Source of the DNA: Candidatus Aminicenantota bacterium
Lineage (GTDB): Bacteria; Acidobacteriota; Aminicenantia; Aminicenantales; UBA4085
NCBI GenBank assembly: GCA_017883285.1
Contig: JADGNV010000019.1
Span: forward strand, 1-32,395
Direction: 5' to 3'
DNA: 32,395 nt
Part shown: one piece after another, positions 8,348 to 14,241 of the stretch
How positions within the stretch are numbered: the first letter of the stretch is position 1
Layout: each line of letters starts with the position of its first letter
Notes under the pieces: generated by a model
Database searches by the model: none
Seen by the model: only the letters and a program-made list of their open reading frames with translations
Told to the model about the DNA's origin: nothing
Translations under genes and position numbers: made by a program

Positions 8348-9010
8348 GTGCAGATACGGTTGGGCCGGCATTCCCTTGTCCTCCTGATGCCGTTCTTCAT
8401 CTCTTTCTGCTCCTCGCCGCCCCGCGGGCTCATCGTCCTCTGCGCGGGGGACAGCATCACCGCCGAAGCGTACCCCCATTTCCTCCAACGGCTCCTTAAC
8501 CAAGAAGGGATCCGGGCCAAAGTCCTCAATTTCGGCCGGAACGGATACGCGTCCGGCGAATACCGACGGTTCCTGGAGGAGAACGGGGAGCGGCTGAAGA
8601 AGAAGCGGCCCGATTTCATCCTCCTCCAGCTCGGGACGAACGACGTCCGGGTCGACGGGGACCACGCCGACACGGACGCATTTGCGGCCAATATGAAGGC
8701 GATCCTGGCGATGCTCGGGTCGTTCACGGACAAGACCGGCCGGCCGTGCCGAATCCTCGTGGCCACGATTCCTCCCGTCCCGGAAAATACGCCCCTCCCC
8801 TTCTCCCCCGAATCGTCGCGCCGCGTGACGGAGGAGATCAACCCCGCGATCCGGGCCCTCGCTGCCGAAACGGGGATTCCCTTGGTCGACAACCACGCCC
8901 TGTTCGCCGGCCGGCCGGACCTCCTCCCGGGCGTCCATCCCGCGCGGGACGGCTACCGCCTCCTCGCCGCGAACTGGCTGGCCGCCCTCAGGCCGCTCCT
9001 GAAGCGATAG
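8348..9010 (+). CDS. SGNH/GDSL-family hydrolase, probably exported
   Basis: Serine esterase/lipase fold; substrate unknown. The start GTG at 8348 gives 220 residues. The frame is open further upstream (TTG 8261, ATG 8270), but those starts lie before the promoter at 8313-8341. A hydrophobic segment (HSLVLLMPFFISFC) then acts as a signal or anchor; its Cys is not in a canonical lipobox. Block I is GDSIT with the nucleophile Ser. Block II has NFGRNGY with the oxyanion Gly. Block III is GTND. Block V is PGVHP with the catalytic His. The usual Asp three residues before that His is a Pro here, so the triad is incomplete or uses another acid. TTG at 8360 and ATG at 8387 are alternative starts. It may act on acylated surface sugars or lipids, but nothing in the context proves this. 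Confidence 0.8.
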   Translation: MQIRLGRHSLVLLMPFFISFCSSPPRGLIVLCAGDSITAEAYPHFLQRLLNQEGIRAKVLNFGRNGYASGEYRRFLEENGERLKKKRPDFILLQLGTNDVRVDGDHADTDAFAANMKAILAMLGSFTDKTGRPCRILVATIPPVPENTPLPFSPESSRRVTEEINPAIRALAAETGIPLVDNHALFAGRPDLLPGVHPARDGYRLLAANWLAALRPLLKR

Positions 9011-9064
9011 CGAAAAGGGGAAGAACCCCGAGAGTCCTGGCGCCGATCCGGCACGGGGCCGGGG

Positions 9065-9146
9065 CCCCGGGCTTTACCCGGGGGTCCATTTCCGCCGTAC
9101 TCGCCCGTGGATATATGCCACGGGCGAGTGGCGAGCCGAAGGCTCG
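9065..9146 (+). other. Cluster of three stem-loops between the SGNH hydrolase and the Hfq-like gene
   Basis: Three consecutive hairpins: 9065-9071 with 9077-9083 (7 bp), 9099-9110 with 9118-9129 (12 perfect bp, loop ATATATG) and 9132-9137 with 9141-9146 (6 bp, loop GAA). None is followed by a T tract. They may protect or end the upstream transcript. The promoter of the next operon lies just downstream. Confidence 0.55.
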
Positions 9147-9174
9147 TCCCTTGACTCCCCCCGCCCCGCGTGTC

Positions 9175-9203
9175 TTGAATTTTAGGCGTGAGAGTGCTAT
9201 GAT
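9175..9203 (+). promoter_or_regulatory. Sigma-70-type promoter of the Hfq-like gene and pdxA
   Basis: TTGAAT (9175-9180), a 17-base spacer and TATGAT (9198-9203). The predicted leader is about 54 bases and contains a good ribosome site (AAGGGGAG) before the ATG at 9264. Confidence 0.75.
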
Positions 9204-9263
9204 TTTGGGTAAGCGATCAACCCAACCCATCACAGAACCATCGCTCGAAGGGGAGAATTATAA

Positions 9264-9656
9264 ATGAACAGAAAGCTTATTAGACCGAATTTTTCGGAGA
9301 TCAAGGATAAGATCAAGGCCGGCGAAATTCAAAAGATCCAGCCGCCGCCGCAAGCCCAAGCCTCGCCCTCGATGCTTTCGCCGCAGCACCCTCCGAAGAG
9401 GATCCATCCGCCCACCGATACGTCCGCCGAGAACTATTACTATCTGAAGCAGATGAGCAAGAAGACCCCGATGGCGGTGGTTTTCAACGACGGCCAGGTC
9501 ATCGAGGGCTACATCGAGTGGTACGACCGCAGCTGCATCAAACTCAACCGGGACAACGCCCCCAACCTGCTCGTCTTCAAGAGCGGCATCAAATACATGT
9601 ACAAGCTCAGTGAAGGGAAAGAGTCCGGAGACGGCGAACCCGATAACAAGAAATGA
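9264..9656 (+). CDS. Hfq-like Sm-fold RNA-binding protein with long N-terminal extension
   Basis: Probable RNA chaperone of the Hfq/Sm family. The 130-residue protein has a Pro/Gln-rich N-terminal region (1-55), a short helix (about 56-66, ENYYYLKQMSK), an Sm1 strand block (70-93, AVVFNDGQVIEGYIEWYDR) and an Sm2 strand (103-113, VFKSGIKYMYK). Aligned by eye with E. coli Hfq, VYKHAIS becomes VFKSGIK. The proximal-face Lys is kept, but Tyr55 becomes Phe and His57 becomes Ser. Basic residues K62, K66 and K67 could serve as a rim patch. The acidic/Lys-rich C tail is short. The ATG is preceded by AAGGGGAG. The stop overlaps the pdxA start (ATGA), so the two are co-translated. It could be a diverged Hfq or a separate Sm-like family; the extension is what makes it unusual. 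Confidence 0.75.
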   Translation: MNRKLIRPNFSEIKDKIKAGEIQKIQPPPQAQASPSMLSPQHPPKRIHPPTDTSAENYYYLKQMSKKTPMAVVFNDGQVIEGYIEWYDRSCIKLNRDNAPNLLVFKSGIKYMYKLSEGKESGDGEPDNKK

Positions 9657-10621
9657 GCCGCCGCCGGATCGGGATCACCCTCGGTGATCCGGGAGGGATC
9701 GGTCCCGAGATCGTCGTCCGAGCGCTGTCTGAGACAACCAGGTTGTCCGCGACGACCAGGTCGTCTTTGACGACCGAGTCGACCGGCGCCGAGTTCGTCA
9801 TCTTCGGCGATTCCAATGTCTTTCGGTCTGAAGCGGACCGTCTCGGCATAATACCGGACCCCGGCGCCTATGTTTTCCGCGAATCCGGACCGGAGAGTCC
9901 TTCCGGACGGCGCGGCGTTCCCGACAAGGACAACGGCGCGGCCTCGTTCCGCTGGTTCGCGGACGCCGTCGCCGCCGCCCGGGCGAAGGAGATCGGGGCG
10001 ATCGTCACCGCCCCCATTTCCAAGAAATCGTGGGAGCTGGCCGGCCTCCCCTGGCGGGGGCACACCGAGTATCTGGCGAGTTTATATCCAAGCGCGATCA
10101 TGACCTTCTGGTCGGATCCATTGACCATCGCCCTCTTCAGCCACCACCTCCCGCTCCGCGAAGCGCTGGCGGACGTCACCAAAGCCAATTTGCTCCGCTT
10201 TTTCAGGACCCTGCGGGACGGCCTGGACGCCGTATCGCCGGGCCCTCATGAATTCCTGGTCGCGGGACTGAATCCGCATGCCGGGGAGGACGGGCTCCTG
10301 GGCCGCGAGGAGCGCGAGGAGATCGAGCCCGCGATCTGCGAGGCGCGCGAATCCGGGATTCCCGTCGCCGGCCCCTTCCCTCCGGACATCGTGTTCCGGG
10401 CCGCTTTAGGGCGGCCGGAGAAGGTCGTCGTCGCCCTCTATCACGACCAGGGGCTGATCCCGTTCAAGCTCGTCGCGTTCGAGACCGGGGTCAACGCCAC
10501 GCTGGGGATGCCGTTCCTCCGCACGTCGCCGGACCACGGCACCGCGTTCGATATCGTGGGGAAAAGTCCGGCCGATCCCCGGAGCATGATCGCCGCCCTC
10601 CGGCTGGCCGGCCGCTCCTAG
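9653..10621 (+). CDS. pdxA: 4-hydroxythreonine-4-phosphate dehydrogenase
   Basis: NAD-dependent oxidation of 4-phosphohydroxy-threonine in the DXP-dependent route to pyridoxal phosphate. The 322 residues match the family length. Motifs in order: GITLGDPGGIGPE at the N terminus, TAPISKKSW, GHTEYLA (metal His), GLNPHAGEDGLLGREE (metal His), ALYHDQGLIPFK (metal His) and RTSPDHGTAFDI. The start ATG overlaps the Hfq-like stop. Residues 28-45 are an unusual Ser/Thr-rich insert of three six-residue steps (TTRLSA, TTRSSL, TTESTG) encoded by tandem 15-base palindromes. E. coli PdxA has only a few residues at the equivalent place. The insert lies away from the motifs, so the enzyme is probably active. 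Confidence 0.93.
   Translation: MSRRRIGITLGDPGGIGPEIVVRALSETTRLSATTRSSLTTESTGAEFVIFGDSNVFRSEADRLGIIPDPGAYVFRESGPESPSGRRGVPDKDNGAASFRWFADAVAAARAKEIGAIVTAPISKKSWELAGLPWRGHTEYLASLYPSAIMTFWSDPLTIALFSHHLPLREALADVTKANLLRFFRTLRDGLDAVSPGPHEFLVAGLNPHAGEDGLLGREEREEIEPAICEARESGIPVAGPFPPDIVFRAALGRPEKVVVALYHDQGLIPFKLVAFETGVNATLGMPFLRTSPDHGTAFDIVGKSPADPRSMIAALRLAGRS
9733..9765 (+). repeat. Two tandem palindromes inside pdxA (18-bp period)
   Basis: GACAACCAGGTTGTC (9733-9747) and GACGACCAGGTCGTC (9751-9765) are each perfect 6-bp stems around a CAG loop, spaced 18 bases apart in frame. A partial third copy (GACGACC) starts at 9769. The stems differ by one pair (A-T versus G-C) that covaries between the two copies. 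Confidence 0.8.
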
Positions 10622-10671
10622 CGTCCCGTCTCACAAGTCCCTTGCGCTGGCTCTCCATGAAGACGGGACGC
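10621..10671 (+). other. Stem-loop element A directly after pdxA
   Basis: Arms GCGTCCCGTCT (10621-10631) and AGACGGGACGC (10661-10671) pair perfectly over 11 bp around a 29-base loop. The first base is the G of the pdxA TAG stop. It resembles element B (10755-10808) in core and position. No T tract follows. Confidence 0.7.
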
Positions 10672-10676
10672 TTCCA

Positions 10677-10725
10677 GGGGGGAGTCAAGCTCCCCCCTCG
10701 GCGCTCCGCTGACCCCCTGAGGGGG
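10677..10725. other. Two short GC hairpins between elements A and B
   Basis: GGGGGGAG (10677-10684) pairs with CTCCCCCC (10690-10697) around TCAAG, and CCCCC (10713-10717) pairs with GGGGG (10721-10725) around TGA. They lie midway between the convergent pdxA and smpB genes and can form on either strand, so they could block transcription from both sides. Confidence 0.6.
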
Positions 10726-10754
10726 CCACGCCGCCCCCCTCAAACTCCCCGGCG

Positions 10755-10808
10755 GTTGTGCGTCTCCATTAATTCTCCTTGAGCCAAAAAATTGGTGAGA
10801 CGCACAAC
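10755..10808 (-). other. Stem-loop element B directly after smpB
   Basis: Arms GTTGTGCGTCTC (10755-10766) and GAGACGCACAAC (10797-10808) pair perfectly over 12 bp around a 30-base loop. Read with smpB, its first base is the G of the smpB TAG stop. The core CGTCTCAC followed by ATGGAGACG matches element A (CGTCTCAC, ATGAAGACG), while the outer stem bases differ yet still pair. Confidence 0.7.
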
Positions 10809-11278
10809 TAGCGCTTCGCCCGCTTTAGCGCCGCCCGCAGCTCCCGGTTCAGGTCTCGCTCCTTGATGGCCTCTTTCTTCTCGTAGGCCTTTTTGCCCTT
10901 GGCCAGCCCCAACTCGACCTTGATCCGGCCTTTCTCGTTCGAGACGACTTTGAGCGGGACGAGGGTCAGCCCCTTCTCCCGGATCTTGCCCGTCAGGCGC
11001 TTGATCTCCCGGCGGTGGAGCAGCAGCTTCTTCGGCCGGAGCGGATCGTGGTTGAACCGGTTGGCGGCCTCGTAGGGACTGATATGGGCCCCCACGAGGA
11101 AGACCTCTCCGTTCCGGACTTCGGCGAAGCTCTCCTTGAGGCTGATCCGCCCTTCCTTGACCGATTTGACCTCGCTTCCCACGAGGGCGACGCCGGCCTC
11201 GAACGTCTCGAGGATGTCGTAGTGGAAATGGGCCGGCTTGTTGACCGAGATCGTCCGGGCCAGGCCGGGCTTAGCCAT
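10808..11278 (-). CDS. smpB: SsrA-binding protein SmpB
   Basis: Binds tmRNA and delivers it to stalled ribosomes for trans-translation. The 156 residues match the family. Conserved blocks: NKPAHFHYDILETFEAGVAL, GSEVKSVKEGRISLKESF, HISPYEAANRFNHDP, RPKKLLLHRREI, GKIREKGLTLVPL and a basic C-terminal tail (KERDLNRELRAALKRAKR) that enters the mRNA channel. The ATG overlaps the upstream CBS-protein stop by 8 bases, so it is the last gene of the carD operon. I looked for a tmRNA gene next to it and saw none. Confidence 0.96.
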   Translation of the reverse strand: MAKPGLARTISVNKPAHFHYDILETFEAGVALVGSEVKSVKEGRISLKESFAEVRNGEVFLVGAHISPYEAANRFNHDPLRPKKLLLHRREIKRLTGKIREKGLTLVPLKVVSNEKGRIKVELGLAKGKKAYEKKEAIKERDLNRELRAALKRAKR

Positions 11279-12521
11279 GTCGGGTCTCCACCCGGACCAG
11301 GGTGATGTGCCGCTTCGTCATCTTCTCGACGATGAAGCGGCTTCCGCGATGGGTCAGGGCGTCCTTTTCGTGGGGGATCCGGCCGAATTCGTAGAGGAAG
11401 AACCCGGCCAGGGTCATGTAGTTGATGCTCTCGGGAATCCCGAGAGGGAGCCGCTCGTTGAGGGCCTTGATCCCGGTCGCGCCCTTGACGAGATACGCGC
11501 CGTCCCCGGCCGGACTCAGCCACTCCTCTTCCCGGACGTCGTATTCGTCCCGGATGTCGCCCACGATCTCCTCGATGATGTCCTCCAGGGTGACGAGGCC
11601 TTCCATGTTGCCGAACTCGTCCACGACGAAGGCCATGTGAACGGCGTTCTCCTGGAGTTGGATGAGGGCCTTCTCGACCGAGGCGGACTCGGGCAGGAAG
11701 AAGGGCTTGCGGAGAATGGCCTGGAGGTCGAGCGGTCTTCGAGCGATGAGGCCGGGGATGACGTCCTTCGTGTGGATCAGTCCCTCGATATGGTCGAGCC
11801 GGCCCCGATAGACGGGAAACCGGGAAAACTCCTCGCAGAGGATCGTGTCCAGGACCTGCTCCTCCGTGGCGGTGATCTCGATGGCCTTGATCCGGAGACG
11901 GGGGGTCATGATCTCCTTCACCGGCCGGGAGGCGATGTTCAGGATCTCGGCGATCATCTTCTTCCGGTAGGCCGACATCCCCTTGACGCCCGTCGTCAGG
12001 AGGACCTTGGTCTCGTCCTCGGTGATCGACCGGCCCAAGCCGCGCGACCCTTTCCCGGCGGACGGAAACAGCCGGCTCGAGAGGAACGTGAAGGCCTTCA
12101 CGAACGGAAAGAACAGGACCATGAGGACCCGGATCGGGCCGGAGAAGAGGAACGCGAGCTTCAGGGGGTTGTAGGCGGCGTAGATCTTGGGGTTGATCTC
12201 GGCGAAGAAGAGGAGGAGGAGCGTCGTGGCGACCGTGGCCAGGAGCACCGCCGTGTTCTTGTGGGGGACGAGGCCGGCGATGAACGACGTCGCGAGGGAG
12301 GCCGCGGCGACGTTGACCAGGGTATTGCCGATCAGGATCGTGGCCAGGAAATCGTCGACCCGGGCCAGGATCGTCTTGACAGTCCCGGCCCGTTTCGAGC
12401 CTTTGCTCTGAAGATAGTCCAGGGTGTGCGGGCTCGAGCAGATAAAGGCGGTTTCCGAGGCGTTGAAAAAAGCGCTCAGGAGAATAAAGAACAAGATGAG
12501 CAGAATCGAAACGAGCGGCAT
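11271..12521 (-). CDS. CNNM/DUF21-CBS-CorC_HlyC family membrane protein
   Basis: Member of the HlyC/CorC (CNNM) family, linked to Mg2+/Co2+ transport or resistance. The 416 residues contain an N-terminal transmembrane domain (about 1-175; first helix LVSILLILFFILLSAFFNAS followed by ETAF, the DUF21 hallmark), a CBS pair (about 195-320; MTPRLRIKAIEI and AFVVDEFGNMEGLVTLEDI) and a C-terminal CorC_HlyC domain (about 335-410; PLGIPESINYMTLAGFFLYEFGRIPHEKD). It starts 10 bases after carD and overlaps smpB by 8 bases. Direct transport activity is uncertain for the family. The old name haemolysin would be misleading. Confidence 0.9.
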   Translation of the reverse strand: MPLVSILLILFFILLSAFFNASETAFICSSPHTLDYLQSKGSKRAGTVKTILARVDDFLATILIGNTLVNVAAASLATSFIAGLVPHKNTAVLLATVATTLLLLFFAEINPKIYAAYNPLKLAFLFSGPIRVLMVLFFPFVKAFTFLSSRLFPSAGKGSRGLGRSITEDETKVLLTTGVKGMSAYRKKMIAEILNIASRPVKEIMTPRLRIKAIEITATEEQVLDTILCEEFSRFPVYRGRLDHIEGLIHTKDVIPGLIARRPLDLQAILRKPFFLPESASVEKALIQLQENAVHMAFVVDEFGNMEGLVTLEDIIEEIVGDIRDEYDVREEEWLSPAGDGAYLVKGATGIKALNERLPLGIPESINYMTLAGFFLYEFGRIPHEKDALTHRGSRFIVEKMTKRHITLVRVETRHG

Positions 12522-12531
12522 GGCGCGAAGG

Positions 12532-13050
12532 TCAACTATCCAGACCGGCTTTGACGTCTTTGAAGCAGTTCGAGAGGGTGTGGATGATCTTCCGCTCGAT
12601 CTGGGAGGTGGGCATGGACGAGGCGACGGCGATCTCGCTCACGATCAGTTCCTTGGCCTTTTCCATCATCTTCTTCTCGCGGAAGGAGAGGGGTTTGATC
12701 AGGCTGAGGTAGTAGAGGCTCTTCAGCACCGCGACCATATCGAGGATCGTGCCCGACCGCATCAGGTTCACGTGCTCCTTGTAGCGGCCTTTCCAGTTCA
12801 TCGTGACTTCGATCTCGCCGTTCTTCATGTAGTCGAAGATCTCTTTCACCGCCCGCTCGGAGATGAGCTTCCGGATGCCGATCTCCTCAGCGGACGCGGA
12901 GGGGACGAGAACGAGGGTGTTGTTGGCCAGGATGCGGAGATGGAGGATGTTAAACGGTTCCCCGTTGAAGGCTTCGTCCTGGATGTTTTCGATGACGCTC
13001 AGGCCTTGATTGGGATAAATGACCCTATCACCAATCTTGAAGGAATTCAT
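12532..13050 (-). CDS. carD: CarD-family transcriptional regulator
   Basis: RNA-polymerase-binding factor that stabilises open complexes at promoters. The 172 residues comprise an N-terminal RNAP-interaction (Tudor-like) domain (1-60; FKIGDRVIYPNQGLSVIENI) and a helical C-terminal DNA-binding domain (about 70-165; KGRYKEHVNLMRSGTILDM and LSFREKKMMEKAKELI, both typical of CarD). It is first in an operon with the CNNM/CBS protein and smpB. Its promoter is TTGACT-17-TATAAT with the -10 box only 8 bases before the ATG and no Shine-Dalgarno, so the message looks leaderless. It lies next to the AT-rich putative origin region and is divergent from rpmH. Confidence 0.92.
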   Translation of the reverse strand: MNSFKIGDRVIYPNQGLSVIENIQDEAFNGEPFNILHLRILANNTLVLVPSASAEEIGIRKLISERAVKEIFDYMKNGEIEVTMNWKGRYKEHVNLMRSGTILDMVAVLKSLYYLSLIKPLSFREKKMMEKAKELIVSEIAVASSMPTSQIERKIIHTLSNCFKDVKAGLDS

Positions 13051-13058
13051 GTAAAAAC

Positions 13059-13087
13059 ATTATACTGGGTTCCCCTGGAATAGTCAA
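13059..13087 (-). promoter_or_regulatory. Sigma-70-type promoter of carD operon
   Basis: On the minus strand TTGACT (13082-13087), a 17-base spacer and TATAAT (13059-13064). Only 8 bases separate the -10 box from the start codon at 13050. Confidence 0.8.
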
Positions 13088-13330
13088 ATAAGATGGCCTA
13101 ATATAATCAATATCATAAATAATATAAAGAGATATCTAATATATGTCATTAAATACTCTAATAATGTACATTATTATTAAATATAACCATATGTTATTTA
13201 TTATTAATGAGTTAAAGAGTTATTAGAAAAGTGAATAGATATAATACATGGACAAAATTTATGTATTTGTTTCACTCATTTTCGACAGTTGATTTTTCGA
13301 ACTTCCTGTAAATGAACGGATTACGGGCGC
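13088..13330. other. AT-rich intergenic region, candidate replication-origin unwinding element
   Basis: About 200 bases (13085-13285) are overwhelmingly A/T, in sharp contrast with the GC-rich genes on both sides. An 18-bp perfect palindrome TAATAATGTACATTATTA lies at 13159-13176, with several short near-palindromes nearby. Genes diverge from it, carD leftward and the rpmH-parB block rightward. Gene order around rpmH-rnpA-yidC-jag-mnmEG-parAB is the classic oriC neighbourhood. I found no good DnaA box; TTTTCGACA near 13279 is one mismatch from TTTTCCACA. dnaA is not in the window. Confidence 0.5.
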
Positions 13331-13480
13331 GTGAAAAGACTTTGGCCCTACGGTCGATCGACTCAGTCGCATATCGTCACCGAGGACGGCGGCCGAACTC
13401 CGGCCGGAGCAGGCGAGCCCGGCTGGGAGCGGCCCCCCTTCTTCGAAAAAGGGGCCGTGGGAAGCCCACGGAAATCCGGC
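13331..13480. other. GC-rich stretch upstream of rpmH promoter with two hairpins
   Basis: No gene is supported here. A hairpin pairs the run of C at about 13431-13440 with the G run ending at 13456 (loop around CTTCGAA). A second pairs CGTGGG (13457-13462) with CCCACG (13466-13471). They lie immediately upstream of the rpmH -35 box. Their role is unknown. Confidence 0.45.
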
Positions 13481-13509
13481 TTGACTTATAACCCGAGGTT
13501 TATTAACAT
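13481..13509 (+). promoter_or_regulatory. Sigma-70-type promoter of rpmH operon
   Basis: TTGACT (13481-13486), a 17-base spacer and TAACAT (13504-13509). The predicted leader is about 15 bases with AAAGG before the ATG at 13531. Confidence 0.7.
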
Positions 13510-13530
13510 ACTACCCTCAAAGGTAAAACG

Positions 13531-13665
13531 ATGAAGCCTACATTCAACCCGAACAACAGAAAAAGAAAGAAAGACCATGGATTTTTGGTGCGCATGAGCA
13601 CCAAGGGCGGACAGAAAGTCATCAAGAGACGCCGCGCGAAAGGCAGGAAACGTCTCGCCGTTTGA
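13531..13665 (+). CDS. rpmH: 50S ribosomal protein L34
   Basis: A 44-residue, extremely basic ribosomal protein. It begins [18 protein letters not shown] and ends [12 protein letters not shown], matching L34 along its full length. The RBS AAAGG is seven bases upstream. Its TGA stop shares one base with the rnpA ATG. Confidence 0.97.
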   Translation: MKPTFNPNNRKRKKDHGFLVRMSTKGGQKVIKRRRAKGRKRLAV

Positions 13666-14012
13666 TGATAGAGAACTATGGTCCTTGCGAAAGGATCCGA
13701 AAAAAAACAGAATTCTCTGGGCTTTACAAGAGAGGCCGTTGCGCTCGAGGGAAATATTTCAATCTGATCTATCTCCCCAACAATCTCGGCCATTCCCGGT
13801 TGGCCGTGGTCGCCAGCAAGAAGGTCGGGAATGCCGTTCATCGCAACAAGATCCGGCGCAGGGCTCGGGAGCTGTTTAGAAGGAACAAGGATTTGTTGAT
13901 ATATCCCTTGGATATTCTCCTGATTGCCAAGAAAGACATCCGGCTCGCCACGTGGCGGGACATGCGCGACCAGTACTTTTCGGCCCTGCAGGCGATCAGC
14001 GGGAAGAATTGA
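13665..14012 (+). CDS. rnpA: Ribonuclease P protein component
   Basis: Protein subunit of RNase P, which matures tRNA 5' ends with the catalytic RNA. It has 115 residues. The N terminus (RIRKKTEFSGLYKRG) and the RNR-type motif SKKVGNAVHRNKIRRRARE are diagnostic. I chose ATG 13665, which overlaps the rpmH stop by one base; a TTG at 13662 would add one residue. The stop lies 8 bases before yidD. Confidence 0.94.
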   Translation: MIENYGPCERIRKKTEFSGLYKRGRCARGKYFNLIYLPNNLGHSRLAVVASKKVGNAVHRNKIRRRARELFRRNKDLLIYPLDILLIAKKDIRLATWRDMRDQYFSALQAISGKN

Positions 14013-14020
14013 ATTCGCCC

Positions 14021-14230
14021 ATGAAGCGTGCGGTTCTCGCGGCAATACGAATCTACAAGATAGTCCTGTCCCCTTTTCTCGGTAACCACTGCCGGTTCTA
14101 TCCTACCTGCTCCGATTTCATGGCCCAGGCGATCCGGAAATTCGGCCTGGCGAAAGGACTCTGGCTGGGATTGAAAAGGCTGGGCCGATGCCATCCGTTC
14201 CACGTCGGTGGGCTGGACCCCGTTCCTTAA
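14021..14230 (+). CDS. yidD: Membrane protein insertion efficiency factor YidD
   Basis: Small membrane-associated protein that assists YidC/Sec insertion. The 69 residues start MKRAVLAAIRIYKIVLSPFL and carry the hallmark CRFYPTCSDFMAQAI, GLAKGLWLGLKRLGRCHPF and the terminal GGLDPVP. The start ATG 14021 is chosen because it matches the family N terminus; the frame is open further upstream inside rnpA. It lies between rnpA and yidC, the usual order. Confidence 0.95.
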   Translation: MKRAVLAAIRIYKIVLSPFLGNHCRFYPTCSDFMAQAIRKFGLAKGLWLGLKRLGRCHPFHVGGLDPVP

Positions 14231-14241
14231 GAGGTCAGAGC

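Noticed and set aside
10622-10807. tmRNA (ssrA) gene next to smpB
   Set aside because: ssrA is often near smpB, but I see no tRNA-like ends with CCA, no T-loop and no plausible tag reading frame.
11238-12554. 438-codon open frame opposite the CNNM/CBS gene
   Set aside because: Shadow frame; the minus strand encodes a complete, recognised protein in an operon.
13260-13320. DnaA boxes in the AT-rich gap
   Set aside because: TTTTCGACA and TTTTCGAAC are only approximate; no exact TTATCCACA or TTTTCCACA was found, so no box is annotated.
13945-13970. CACGTG near the rnpA end as a second parS
   Set aside because: The core palindrome CGCCACGTGGCG lacks the TGTT/AACA ends of parS.
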